From positions 4,030,001-4,094,000 of the forward strand of contig OX940871.1 in assembly GCA_954871525.1 (NCBI GenBank): 64,000 nt of DNA. Reading direction: 5' to 3'. The translations under genes were made by a program, and so were the position numbers. How positions within the stretch are numbered: the stretch's first letter is position 1; the number at the start of each line of letters is the position of its first letter. The stretch comes from Parietaria judaica (Eukaryota; Streptophyta; Magnoliopsida; Rosales; Urticaceae). Positions 37,329 through 49,494 of the stretch are shown here, one piece after another. Below the pieces are notes generated by a model that ran no database searches, was not told where the DNA came from, and saw only the letters and a list, made by a program, of their open reading frames with translations.

Positions 37329-37879
37329 GAGTCTTCGTGAGCTCGGATCTCCTCGTCGTGTGGAATAATTTTAAGTTATTCCTCCGTCAAGCTATAGCGA
37401 GGGTGCTTATCAGACAAAGGTCTTCGTCAGGTGATAGTACTTCGTCGGCTGTGTTACCTTGTCGGCTTCGTCGGCCAAGGTACTTCGTCGGGCCGGGTTC
37501 GTCGGGGACTTCGTCTTCTTCGTCTTTTTGACTCCCGGCCTCGCCAATGTCCTTGTTCGTCGGCCTTTGGTCTTTGACTTTGTTAGTGGGCTTTGACTTT
37601 TATCGATGGGATTTGACTTTTATTAATGGGCTTTGACTTTTTGTCAAAAGGGATATATGTTACGAAAAACGCATATAACATATATAACATTGTATAATTA
37701 GTTATGTACTCATCTTAAATAAAAACAAATTACACTATTTAACTAATCATGTAGTGTTTTTAAAATAAGACAAAATATGAGGAGATAAATAAATACAAGA
37801 AGATAAATATTTGGAACAATTTTCTTTGTATTTCTCTAAAAATAAAGCATATAAGTACTTTATAAGTAAATTAAAACTA

Positions 37880-38525
37880 GGGGTGTACAAAAACGACTCT
37901 AAACCGATAACATTAATTTATCAATTTCTTCACTACCAAAAAATTATGTTTTTTTTTAGATACCAAAAGATGCGGTTTAAACCGCTACCGCTTTTTGCTA
38001 ATTGGTAGTGGTTACGGGTTTCACGGTAAAAACAGCTACCGATTACCGGTAAACACGATCATAAATTTGTATGTTTTTAAACATTTAAAAATAGATAAAT
38101 GTAAGACTTTTAGCATTCAGTATCTATAGAACAATGTTTTGGCATTGGTTTTCTCATTGGTTGATTCATTCAATTTTATTTTATTTTTAACATTTTTTAT
38201 TGTTAGTGCAATTATTTCTTCCCATTTCAATAAGAATGAGTAAATGTGAAGAGAATTGACTCTATTTGAATTATTTCATCACTTAGTTCTTTTTTTATAC
38301 TTTAGATTATGTAGTACTAATTTGTTCTTACAAAAATATGATGACTATATTGCGTTTCATAAAAATGAGGTTAAAATCGAATTTAAAACCGATATATCGG
38401 TAATTGGTAAAATTGATTTTAAATTTCAATAGCGCGGCTTTCGGTTCTAAAATTAGAAAAATAAAAAATGCAATAATCTATATAAATAATTATAAAAATT
38501 GAACCCAAAACTCGTTTGTTCACCC
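37880..38525. repeat. Possible miniature element with short inverted ends
   Basis: The left end GGGGTGTACAAAAACGA and the inverted right end GGGTGAACAAACGAG are similar. Internal ACCGCTACCG and ACCGATATATCGGT motifs occur near both ends. No clear target duplication was found. It lies in the 5' flank of P450 copy 2; 37686-37879 and 38526-38780 hold nothing else recognisable. Confidence 0.4.
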
Positions 38526-38789
38526 ATAATAAAAACATGTTAAACTGACAAATAAATGACTACTCATTAACCCCTAATAATATGAACACTTTCTAACGCA
38601 CTGACCAGACACTACTAATTCTAATCTTCACAACTAAATCCACTCCTATTCCTATCTATATGTAGACTTATTCTTCGTCGTACAGTGCCAGCATGACGTA
38701 AATAACTAAATCTAGATTATAATTTCAACGCGCCAAAGTTCACCAAAATATTTGGGCTAGCTAGTGGCCTAGCCTATGACTATTTTTTC

Positions 38790-38842
38790 CATGCGCACTG
38801 TGTTGCCCCAAATCCCATGCACGTTTCAAACGCCTATATAAA
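38790..38842 (+). promoter_or_regulatory. Ancestral P450 promoter block with TATA box
   Basis: GTTTCAAACGCCTATATAA is shared with the promoter of P450 copy 3 at 57460-57478. The TATA box is TATATAAA at 38835-38842. In copy 3 this box lies about 90 bp before the ATG. Here a solo LTR pushes it to about 870 bp. Confidence 0.75.
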
Positions 38843-38847
38843 CAAAC

Positions 38848-39625
38848 TGTCACACCCCTTTAGTCCGATAAAGGGGCCCGGGCGCTGTGGCGCACGGGAG
38901 GGAGACTCACCAAGTCTCCCAAGCGCAAGGTACGAGGCCTAGCGCAAGAAAAGCCTCGGTGGGCCGAGCAAAGTATTTGAGAAGCGGGAAAAATCCTACA
39001 CGGGCGCCAAGGGAGCGTTAGAGAAAAGCCAAGTCCACGGGCCAAGCTAATGGGCTGCCAGGCCCATTCGCGAGAAGACGCGTCATCCGGGCAGCGAGTG
39101 CGCGCGGGCAGCAAGTGGCGCATCACCCATGCGGTCACGCAGCGCGCGTCACCCGCGCGAGGCAGCCAGCCTCACCCATGCGGTCTCGGTCAGCGTCACC
39201 CACACGTTTTGGGAAGCTTCCACGTGGATTGCACACGCCATCAAGTGAAGATTGCGCATGGCTTGAAGATAACGCGTCCAAGGAGGATTCTAGAAGATTG
39301 GATCACGCCCTAGAGTTGTAATTCGAGTAGGATTAGGTTTCTTAGCTAGCTCATAAATACTAAGCCATGTTGGCTATTTTATTCATTCAGACTTAGAGAG
39401 AAATTCGAGTATAGGCTTTAGGCTTTAGAGTTTCTTAGTCCTTTGCTTACGATTAATAATAAAGCTTTGGTTGGGGTGTGCCCCGTAAGATTATTGTGTC
39501 GTGAGTGTTTGCTTGAAGTTTGATCATCGTTATTATCCGCATAAGGCTGGTCGGATCCTTGGGAGGATTCGGCGCCGCATAGGGAATTTAGTTTAAATAC
39601 TTAGTCGAAAAATTACCCTATGACA
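38848..39625 (+). mobile_element. Solo LTR in the P450 5' leader
   Basis: 778 bp, beginning TGTCACACCCC and ending CCCTATGACA, flanked on both sides by CAAAC (38843-38847 and 39626-39630). The first half is GC-rich. A TATA-like CATAAATAC lies near 39352 and an AATAAAGC signal near 39459, which suggests + orientation, the same as the P450 gene. TGTCACACCCC starts are common in plant gypsy-type LTRs, so that class is likely. It may supply a new promoter or leader. Confidence 0.85.
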
Positions 39626-39711
39626 CAAACCACCTTTTTAACGATAATATCACCAATTTATTCACAATTTCATACACTAATACAAGCCCTTTCACAACAA
39701 AGCAGAAAAAA

Positions 39712-41864
39712 ATGCTCACTGTCGCCATAGCCATGTTCGCTCTCCTCATCGGACTCCTCTATTCACTACTCAACCTCGTCCCGAGAACTCATCGGCGGCT
39801 GCCGCCTGGACCCACACCCCTCCCCATTATCGGTAACTTCCACATGCTCGGCTCGCTACCGCACCGCACTCTGCGAGCTCTAGCGCAGAAATATGGCCCG
39901 GTCATGCAGATCCGCCTTGGCCTCGTGCCCACCGTTATCATCTCCTCTCCTGAGGCGGCGGAGCAGGTCATGAGGACGCAGGACGGATCCTTCGCGAGCC
40001 GTCCGAGCATGGAGGCCTCAAAGTACCTCATATATGGTGCACGGGGTGTGTCGTTCACCGCATACGGGCCTGAGTGGCGGAACATGCGCAAGTTCTTCAC
40101 GCTGCAGCTGCTTACGCCGGCGCGTGTCGAGTCGTTCGCGGCTCTGCGGCGGCGTGAGGTGACACATGCGGTGGAGGGGCTGAGAAAGGCGGCGGAAACA
40201 AGAGAGACGGTTGACCTTAGTGAGAGGGTCAGCGATGTTGTGGAGGAGTTGACTTTCAGGATGATAGTGGGTTCTCTTGAGGTGAATACAGTGGATTTCA
40301 AGAGGCTTGTGAAGGATGGAATGCGGTTGATGGGTATTATTAATCTTGCGGATTACGTGCCTTTTCTTCGTGTATTTGATCTACAGGTATTAATTTCATT
40401 TATAAAAGTGCTTAGTTCTCACTATCATTCTAAAATAAAAAATAATAATGAAAAAAAGAACAAGGGAAGAAGCGAGAGTATTCCGCCCGAATTCACAACT
40501 CGGACTGGGCGCAGACCCGCCAAAGGCTCGGGATGGCCATGGCAGACGCGGGTCGGGATCCCAAAGCATGCTCTGACATCAGGTCGGGCTGGTGGGGGGC
40601 AGGCTTTCGAGATGCGTCCCATATGCCCGACACAGAGATTCGGAATTCTCTCTCTACTGTCCCATATAGCTGGCTTGACACTTAACGACCAACTCCGTCC
40701 ATTTACAACATAAATCTACTATTAATAATAATACCTCTTGCCGCTAAAATTTGAGTTTAGACTTGCTACAGACGAACAAGTTTTTTTTTTTTTTAAAAAG
40801 AAAGATTGATTTTATAAATGGGAGGGAGTAAGGGAAAGCAGGAAGAGGCTCAAATTAGACGAACAAGTTTGATGACTGCTGATTTCCTATTTTTATTTTA
40901 CTATAATAGTTATTTTACATAGAAATTTTCTTGACCAGAACTTCCATCGAAAAGGTTAGTCAATTTGATAATCATTATACGTGTAATATGTCAGTCACAT
41001 GTTGATTTCCTCATAACGTGCATGCAGGGACTGACCAGAGAAATGAAGAAACTGAGTAAAGCAATTGACGAAACCCTCGACAAGATCATCGTCGAATGTC
41101 GACAGAAAATTTTAAACCAGAAATCACCACAAGGAAAGCATGACGCGCCTGTGATGTTTGTCGAAACCCTTCTGTCCAAATTGGACGATCCACATGAAGA
41201 GCACTTCTTCCAGCTCACAACCGTCAAAGGTATAATCGTCGAACTGGTTGCCGGTTTGTTCGACACGAGCGTAACGGAAATCGAGTGGATACTCTCAGAG
41301 CTTCTGAGGCACCCACCGGTAATGGCCCGCATCCATCGCGAGCTCGACCAAGTTGTCGGGCTAGACCGGATGGTGGACGAGGCCGACCTTCCGAGGCTCC
41401 CCTACTTGGAGATGGCGATCATGGAGACTTTCAGGCTTCATCCCCCGGCGCCATTCCTCATCCCTCGTGAATCGATGGAGGATGCCAAGATCGACGGCTT
41501 CTTCGTGCCCAAGAAGACGCGGGTTCTGGTCAACGTGTGGGCAATCGGGCGGGACCAGAGCGCATGGCCGGGCGACACAGAGGCATTTGTGCCCGAGAGA
41601 TTCGAGGGTTGTGGGGCCGATTTTCGGGGGAACGATTTTCGGTTTCTTCCATTCGGGGCGGGGCGGAGGGGGTGCCCGGGAATGCAGCTGGGATTGGCCA
41701 CCGTGCGGTTGGTAGTGGCTCAGCTTGTGCACTGCTTCAGCTGGGAGCTTCCGGATGGGAAGCTCCCCTGCGAGTTAGACATGGCGGAGAAGTTCGGGCT
41801 GTCGGTTCCGCGGAGCCAACACTTGTTTGCGGTGCCGACATTTCGCCTCAACTACACTGGATGA
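39712..41864 (+). CDS. Cytochrome P450, CYP71 clan (CYP736/CYP71AU-like), copy 2
   Basis: Two exons, 39712-40386 and 41028-41864, join in phase 0 across a 641 bp GT-AG intron (CTACAG|GTATTA ... CATGCAG|GGACTG) to give 503 residues, the usual length. Residues 1-25 form a hydrophobic ER anchor, followed by the hinge RRLPPGP (29-34), the C-helix WRNMRK, the I-helix AGLFDTS (300-306), ExxR as ETFR (358-361), PERF (414-417) and the haem loop FGAGRRGCPG (434-443) with Cys441 as ligand. All key residues are present. The enzyme should be an ER-bound NADPH-dependent monooxygenase; the substrate cannot be read from sequence. The start is supported by the anchor and by identity to the copy 3 start. Motifs such as YGARGV, LQLLTPARVESF and GLDRMV are typical of CYP736/CYP71AU proteins. 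Confidence 0.93.
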
Positions 41865-41940
41865 GCCAGCCATGGTTCGTGTGCATCAAGAAGTAACATG
41901 ATGATTTATTGCCGTTTTAAAATATTTATCGCTAATGGTG

Positions 41941-42247
41941 AAAATGTAGGATGGTCCGGAGGAACCGGACTCTCCAATTTTATTTCTTTTATTTGGAGTC
42001 TGAGGTAATCTGCCAAAAAGCAGATGCAGAGCCCTCCGGCTCCGCTTTTATTTTGTTTAAAATAAATTAAAGGCAACGAGCCTTTAATTTGGGCCGTCAG
42101 ATCAAACGATCCAAATTAAAGAGCCGTTGGATAAAAAAATTATACGGAAGCGGAGGGCGCTGCCTCTACTTTTTGGCCGAGCCGAAGTCTCTGCCTCTGC
42201 CTAAAAAAATTGTAGGAGGGAAGATGCCTGCCATATCCTACAATTTT
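41941..42247. mobile_element. Miniature element in the P450 3' flank
   Basis: The left end AAAATGTAGGATGG and the inverted right end AAAATTGTAGGATATGG form terminal repeats. The right end also forms a 12 bp perfect hairpin (42207-42218 with 42236-42247). It lies 76 bp after the P450 stop codon, possibly within the transcript's 3' end. A (TA)n tract follows at 42329-42369; 42370-42877 holds nothing else recognisable. Confidence 0.6.
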
Positions 42248-42327
42248 CAGGATTAATTATAGTGTTTGTATGGTTGATATATAGATATTGTTGTGTGCCT
42301 GTAAATTTCATGATGTGTGTATGCTTG

Positions 42328-42373
<46 letters not shown>

Positions 42374-42877
42374 TAATCATCTTCCATAAAACATCGCGGG
42401 CGGTGTTGTAAATTTGATTATATCTTACGATTAGCCTCGTTTCTTGATTGTGTTTTTGGGTGCTAATTTAATTGGCATTCCGGACTACATTACAAACTTC
42501 GGACCTCCATCTTTTACTTTAAAAAACCCACGTAATATAATATTTGTTTCAAATAATGTTTTACAACAACATTTTCAAAACTAAATATAATTAGGATGAA
42601 TATATGTAAACATATTAAAATATTGCCATCTTTAATAAATTTAAAAAATAGAGAGTTATTGATTAAAAAACACGTAGAGAAAAAACTTAAAAGTAGAAAA
42701 AATAGCGTTGGACTAAAAATACGTTAACTACTGTATTTAGGATTAACTAGTTAAAAAGCACAACGCTTCGCGCGGTGGCGATAAATATCGTTTATAATTT
42801 TTGATGAAACATATCGCACTTTACGCGGTGACAAAATAATATCACAAAAATACTGAACAATTTATTATTATTATTAT

Positions 42878-43183
42878 CAACGACGAAACTACGTTGTTGT
42901 TATCCCGGGCCAAGGCCCCTGCAACAATTTCGTATGCATATACTATAGGCTCAATTTTTAGTATATTATTTTAATGAGAAACCCAAGTGGCCCCCACACC
43001 ACTTATTCATCTTTCCAAGTGGCCCCCCAACCCCATTATTTAAATGTTTTCCTCTATATTCTACTTTGATGGTACTCGCTATTTTTTTACACCCACTTAT
43101 CCTTTAATTTGATGGTATTCCCTCATTTGATATTATAAAGAAAATTATGGCCCCCCAGTTCAAAATTTCTAACTCCGTCACTG
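42878..43183. mobile_element. hAT-type miniature element, 306 bp
   Basis: The left end CAACGACGAAACTA and the inverted right end CAGTGACGGAGTTA are similar, and ATTATTAT flanks both sides (42870-42877 and 43184-43191). The duplication is low-complexity sequence, so this is less certain. The right end resembles that of the element at 18619-19590. Confidence 0.55.
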
Positions 43184-43191
43184 ATTATTAT

Positions 43192-44700
43192 TATAGAGAA
43201 TTTAGGAAATATATCCATGAGAAAGTATAACATTTAATCATTAAAAAACTATAATACAGCCTGAATAATTTAACTTAGTCTTTCTACATATAGCAAAGCG
43301 AGCATATACATAAGAACGGTACTAAAACTAATCTAACTAAAGACAACAAAAGAAAAGAGCTATTGCTACATTATTCTACTTTATATCCTAAAAATATAAA
43401 TTAAAAATTATATAAGACAACAACTTTAGCCAAACAAAAACTCAACGAAAAATAAAGGTTAAACAAACATTATTACCAAACTACAACCAATAAAATTAAA
43501 ACAATAGACGTCAACTCTAAGTCAAAATTAAACACAAAGTGTCCTATATCAAATATCACTTGCAAACCAAGATTACTAACTACAGTTGCATTCTAGTCAA
43601 ACCGAATTCAACCTCTTGCAAAAATTTTACTTTTTGGAAATCAATCACAACATATTAAGGTTAAAAATCTATTTTTAAGTTAGATTAACATTCATATATA
43701 TATATAAACATATATATATATATATAAAAATACAAAATGTGGGAAATTATACATTAATGGCTTTTCGCTCGATCTTTTTTAATATTGAAAAACTAACATA
43801 AATATATCCGAATAAATAGCATGCAAGTGGAAAAAGAATTTCCTTTCTCGATGAACTTGGTGTAAAACCGCTCAGCTTGCCACGGTAAAATCAGCTTTAT
43901 TAGTCCGCAACCAAAACTTAATTAACCAGATGATGTCATATAGATAAAAGAAACTCAACCAAAACCATGTACAAAATTTATATACTACATTGTCCAGTAC
44001 ACGACATTGAAATTAAACAACAATATTTTGCTATTAAATTGAGAGTCAAATACTTCTTGCTTAAAATATAATATTTTGTTGTCATTACGAAATCCATTAT
44101 AATCCATGATGACAAAACTTTATATACTACAGAGAAATCCATAATTAATATATAATACACGGGAAATTTAACAAAAAAAAAAAAAAAGTCGCATGAGAAA
44201 GGAAAAAAAATAAGTGAAATGTATTTCAAACACTATTTAGTTGTTGATTAAAATTAACATATAAGGTATGTTTTTGTCAATAATTTAAAGTCAAAGAATT
44301 CTTGGTTAAGGTTTCAATAATATTAGTTTTTTTTTTAAATACAAAAATAAGAGAAACTCTATATATTGCCTATGTTCCAAATAGATGTCATCTAAGCAAC
44401 AACATAGTCCCACACGCGTAGTGTTAACTGAGAATTAAAATGATATCTCACAGAAACATAATTCCAAGTTCCAACTATCTTAATCACTATGTTTAAAATA
44501 ACTAAAAATCTAACTAGTTTACGAAGAGAGAACCGAGATGGCCAAGAATTATCTTCACAGGTTAATAAAACTTGTTACACTGCCAAAAATAAAATCATAA
44601 AACAAAAACCTAACCACAACCAAAATTGGCAGAAAATATGCTCTAAAATAAATTGAAAGTGAGTAGAAAAAAAAAATAAAACAAATCAAGAGAATATTCT
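43192..44700. other. AT-rich interval without a gene
   Basis: No coding frame, RNA gene or element boundary could be supported. A poly-A run lies near 44173. Confidence 0.6.
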
Positions 44701-44707
44701 AATTACT

Positions 44708-44899
44708 AAAATCTAAGAAAAAAGAATCTCACTCAAGAAATATAATTGGGATGAGAAACCACTGTTAAAAAAAATTATTGTGAGAAAAGAAACATCAAGC
44801 ATAACTTTAATCTAAGAAAAAAGAATCTCACTCAAGAATATAATTGGATGAGAAACCACTAAAAAATTTATTGTGAGAAAAGAAAAATCAAGCATAACA
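44708..44899. repeat. Direct duplication of about 105 bp
   Basis: The block starting ATCTAAGAAAAAAGAATCTC at 44709 recurs at 44812 with small deletions, both copies ending ATCAAGCATAAC. Confidence 0.85.
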
Positions 44900-44927
44900 A
44901 TTATAAATTCAAACCCAATAAAGATAG

Positions 44928-45030
44928 TGGCTTAGCGGTGAAGGCCGGGGGTGGTGAGGCATTCCTTCGAAAGATTTGAACAACTAATAGAGTCCCTGTA
45001 TTAATAGTGTTTATTAACCAATAAAAAAAA
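44928..45030 (+). repeat. SINE-like unit (weak)
   Basis: TGGCTTAGCGGTGAAGG resembles a tRNA-type A box, a poor B box (GATTTGAAC) follows at 44973, and an A-rich end lies at 45021-45029. No target duplication was identified. 45031-46052 is AT-rich with a GC-rich patch of CCGG motifs at 45485-45620 that may be the hAT element's left end. Confidence 0.4.
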
Positions 45031-46052
45031 TACATCGAACATAGATTAAAAGACAATCATATATTCATAACGTTAACTAACAACCTTCATGATATTTCAA
45101 TTGATTAGAGCACATTTACATTTATAGGCTAGAAGAAATTAAAAATCCCAATATTACAGGGATCCTAAGATTTACAAATTAATCAAGTAAATTAATTAAA
45201 TATATACCTATAGGCAATATATGCACAAAATCACTTGCAGAAATAAATAATTAATTTTTTTTCTTACCGAAATTAATATCACTAATATAAAACTTTTTGA
45301 ATTTTTCTCTACACACAATAGCTACATCATAAACTGCATATATTATTATATACTATTAAGAGTCATGTTAACTGTTGAAAAAGCAAACAAATACTGACAG
45401 ATTAGTAAACTAATTCTAGATCCTAAATAAGGAAAACAAATAACCTCTTCGTTAAGCTAATTTTTTTCTTTCCTTCGTTTGAGGCGATCCCCAAAATCCG
45501 AGAAAAAAAGCCCACCGATCGGACAAAAAAAAAAAATTGCCGCCCAAAACCCGGACCCGGATTTATCCGGTTCCGGAAAAAAAATCCCGGATAAATCCGG
45601 TTCCGGGTTTCTGTTTTTTTTTTTTTAATTTAAATTATTTTATTATATGTTTAGTCCCTTTATGTTGTTTAGTTGTTCAAATACAACATTTTGGTACTTG
45701 ATAGATTTAGACCTAAGTTCGGTTTTAAAAATAATAAAAGTTTAAAATCTTAAGTTATTTATGTGTTTGAATATTTATTTATAAACAAACATGAAATAAA
45801 TAAAAATAAAAGTATACAACGAAAAATAAAAATGCGTTTTTATTCAACAAAACAAACTCAAGATCGGATTCGGATTCGAATAGGAACGTAAAACGGTAAA
45901 ACAGTACAAGTTACAACCTCTACAACCCAAGGTCCAAAGTTAAATAAAATTTCAAAGGCGTAGTACAACAAGAAAAACAAACAACTAAAAAGGAATTACA
46001 CTTGAATATTCACAAAGTAATTCGCCATTTCTTTGTCTACCACATCGTTTTC

Positions 46053-48216
46053 TTACTGTCGCTGGTTGGCCATAATCCAATCTCTCGAAAGCATAAGGAT
46101 CTCGACCCTTTTTGTCGCCGTTGACTTGCGACGAGGCTCTAACAACCTTCCGGCCAATGAGAACGCTGCCTCTGATGATACCGTTGAGACCGGGATTGTG
46201 AGAATGTCCCGAGCTAACATGGATAAAACCGGATACTCATATTGGTTCATGTGCCACCATTTAAGGATGTTAAGGCCTTCATCCGAACATGGTGTTGGAG
46301 GAAGGTTGCAGAACCGGGCGTACTCGTCGATAGATCTGCGTTAACGACGTCGACCAGGAACACGAGATCACGAACTTTCGCTTGCTTGTGAACCCGGTGA
46401 AGAAGACGTAACGCCGCCGCCTTCCCCGAGGGACGTAAGGTTGTAGAATAACCAGTGATTGTACATGTATGGTGAACCGGCCCCGCGTCCTTCCTATATT
46501 GAAAAGAAAAAAAAACATTTAAAGTGTTAATAAATTAAAATTTAGAGTAAATTAAGAATTTAAATGAGTAAATTAAGAAATTAAAACTTATAAAAAAAAA
46601 ATTACCTGAGTTTGTTGTTGTTGCGGATTCATTTCATCCATCTGATTCTTCAGCCTCGGTAAATCTTTGCTCGTACTCTAGGTAAAGTTCTTTCATCTTT
46701 TGATCCGCGTCCAAGTAATTGTCCGTCATGTAGGGTTCCCGCCATATCTTGCATCGCTTGTAAGACAGCCTGCAATTGAGAAAGTTGAAGCGTCGGATCT
46801 ACGATAACCGCGGCGCAATATAAAACGGAAGCCTTTCAGAACTCCAATAAGTCTGGAATTTTGAAATCATAGGTGTTAGTACATTGCCAAAAAAAGGATT
46901 ATTTTTTGCAATTTTCAAAATGACACAAAATATCAAAAACAGCGGGCAAAGCTCTTTGAGACGTGGGTGAGTAAACGTGTGATAAATCAATAGTAGTTTG
47001 ATTAAAAAGGTGAAGAAAAGCCTGGAATTGGATAGCGGTTATCCAATATTCTGCAGTGATCTCTTCGCGGTAATTGTGCTCCGGGCTGTTGATCCAGTTT
47101 GTAAGAAGCTCCTTGTACGGTAAGACAACATCCAACATCATGTATGTTGAGTTCCAACGGATCGGCATGTCCGGTTGAAACGTTCTAATCCTGTAATTGT
47201 TAATCCTGCAACAATCTTCTCAAGAAACGGTACGCTGTGTAGATGATCGGATATATATAATAATGTTCCTTATTTTGGCGATACTTTCGGAAATAACACT
47301 TATACCAGATTGAACAATCAAGTTAATAATATGAATGTACACCTTTGATGAAAATGACTATCCCTAAGATTGGTCAAAATTTCCTTCATTATTTCCACTG
47401 TACTGGCATGGGTACTAGCGTTATCCAACGTAATAGAAACAACTCTATCCTTGAGGTTCCAATCCGATAAAACTTCTATGATAGCCTCGGCAAGGTTTAC
47501 TGATGTGTGCCTAACCTTCATCGGCTTAAAACTTATAATGCATTTTTCCATATTCCATTGATCATTAATAAAATGAGCTACGACGGTAATATAAACATCA
47601 TTAGCATGGCTTTTCCAACAATCCGACGTTAAAGAAAATTTGTAAGAAGATCTTTGGAGCATTTCATGTAAATCGGCCCTTTGCTTTTCATAAAACTTTA
47701 GAATCGTTTCGTGGGTTATATAATACGTGATTTCCCTAATGTTTATCGGCGCCAACTTCATCATCATTTTTTAAAACCTTCGCCCTCGGGCGCCGATATA
47801 GGCATACCATCACGTATAACCCACTCATTCACACCTTCCCTAGGTATTTCATCGGATAGACGACTTACCTCTCTCTCCCGCTGTATCCTTTTGCACCGAT
47901 CGGCGTGCTTTTGTAGGCGGGAGTTGCCGTTGCTCTTCGGATGGGCCTTGAATTCTTTGCCACGGTGGACGCAAATTTTGTACCTATCTTCCAAACCGGT
48001 GGAGTAGTTGTATCTATACTCGGCCCGGAAGTCGTTCTGCCACGCTAAACCCGTTAATTTCTTTCGCTTCCTCGGCGGCGGATGCGGGGGCAGACCGCTG
48101 CCTCCCGAAACCTCCTCCTGGGCATCATCGCCTTGATTCGGGTCCTCCATATCGTCGTCCACGTCATCATCGGGGTCGAGGTCGACGTCGTTGGATTGAT
48201 TTTTCGACCTCGTTTC
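46053..48216 (-). pseudogene. hAT-family transposase pseudogene (copy 2)
   Basis: Read on the minus strand, the frame opens after a splice acceptor (TTTTTTTAG|GAAACG at 48217) with an acidic start (DDDMEDPNQGDD). A BED-type zinc finger region follows (CVHRGKEFKAHPKSNGNSRLQKHADRC). The core (47767-47318) carries SYKFSLTSDCWKSHANDVY and VVSITLDNASTH. A further piece (47168-46899) reads MPIRWNSTYMML, and the dimerisation region (46250-46053) carries YPVLSMLARDILTIPVSTV and SEAAFSLAGR. Frameshifts or deletions near 47768, 47300 and 46890-46260 disable it. It is the same family as 8567-10549 but better preserved, and it keeps the dimerisation motif lost there. Confidence 0.85.
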
Positions 48217-48740
48217 CTAAAAAAAAAGGAATATTAATCTCAATTGAACCATATTAATTTAACAAAGGTTTAATATTAATATCAATCATATTAATTCAAT
48301 TAAATTTCATATAGTTAATTAAAAAAGTTATTAAAATTAAAAACGATATTTTTTATGTGTGAAAATAATTATCAAGCTCTTTTAGACGGAACTCCACGAG
48401 GTTCCAAGGCCAGATCGACTGGAAAGGATGTTATGATCTCACTTTAGGCCCAAGCTTTTCTAGACAGAACCCAGAACCGGACCTATCTGGATCTGTGTTA
48501 TACTGGATCCAGATAGTTCTGGATCCGTCTTTTTCCGGACCCAGATAGTTTCGGGTTTGGGTTTTTTTTTTCAAAAATAATGTGGATCAGGGTTATAACC
48601 CGGGTCTAACATTTTTGGGACTAGTTTGAGGGATTTATAGGAGTTTCTTATCCCTTAATCAAAATTATTTATTATCTTAAACATAAATTAAGAATAATTA
48701 AGGTATAAATGTGGCTGCAAAATATTTTCTTTTTTTTTAA

Positions 48741-48916
48741 CCAAGCTTGCTTGGCCTAGTGGTAACTCCACTACTCCTCTATCCAAGAGGTCATGGGTTC
48801 ACACCCTCATCGGTTTCAAATGAGTGCCCCCTTTATATAATTGTAAACATGTCATTAGTGCCACCTGTTCTTACACTGAGTATATCTAAGTCAATAGTCA
48901 TGCCATTAAAAAAAAG
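48741..48916 (+). mobile_element. tRNA-derived SINE
   Basis: A pol III-type A box (TTGGCCTAGTGG, 48751-48762) and B box (GGGTTCACACCC, 48795-48806) lie about 33 bp apart. A 110 bp unrelated body and an A-rich 3' end (48906-48915) follow. Spacing and order fit plant tRNA-derived SINEs. 48217-48740 holds CCGG/CCAGATAG-rich sequence that may be the right end of the hAT element. Confidence 0.72.
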
Positions 48917-49400
48917 TATATTTTTAATTAATAACTCAAATAATGGATAATTATAAAGGGTATTATGGGAATAAAAATATATATTAAAATACTACCTCAT
49001 AATTTTTGGTTATTTTACAAAAATAAAAGAAAAGTTGATTATTTTGCCAATCGAACGTTTCTATTTAGTTATTAGAATCAATTTCTCTTATAATATTCTT
49101 CTATGTACATTGTATACATTGTATGTAAACGAATATAATAAATATAATCATATTCACTTTTTCGCTCCCTATCATATATCTCATATTTAAAACCTTTCGT
49201 TGATGTATTCCTAGTTCATAGTGGTTAATTTCATTTGTTTTTATAAAGAAGTAATAAACGAGTCGTCATTTGCTCTTTTCCTTTGGCAATATATTACAAA
49301 TAAATAAATAAACGGATTTGTTTTATACATATGTAAAACAATAGTTAAGAATTAAAGGAGATAAATCTTCTTAATCAATATTCAATAGTGTATATGTGGC
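48917..49400. other. AT-rich interval without a gene
   Basis: No coding frame or repeat boundary was recognised. Confidence 0.55.
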
Positions 49401-49494
49401 GGCCTAACTGAACATCGGCCTAGCGAGTGCTGGGCTCGAAGGAAATAGAATCAAACAATTTTGTGACTGAAAATACATTAAATTTTTCGTCGTG

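Larger units (their letters stand above)
23796..37680 (-). mobile_element. Solo LTR of family X split by nested insertions
   Basis: The outer pieces 23796-23934, 33661-34612 and 37334-37680 join into about 1.44 kb matching the solo LTR at 15113-16433. It begins TGTTAATGCG, ends GCATATAACA, and is flanked by TATAT on both sides (23791-23795 and 37681-37685). A minus-strand TATA box (TATAAATA) lies at 34417-34424. A 66 bp tandem duplication is at 34111-34240, and TTTGACTTTTAT-type repeats lie at 37580-37645. It was invaded by a full copia element and by a solo LTR of that copia family. Confidence 0.82.

Noticed and set aside
39050..39321. Overlapping 60-90 codon frames in the P450 leader
   Set aside because: They lie in the GC-rich half of a solo LTR and have no domain similarity.
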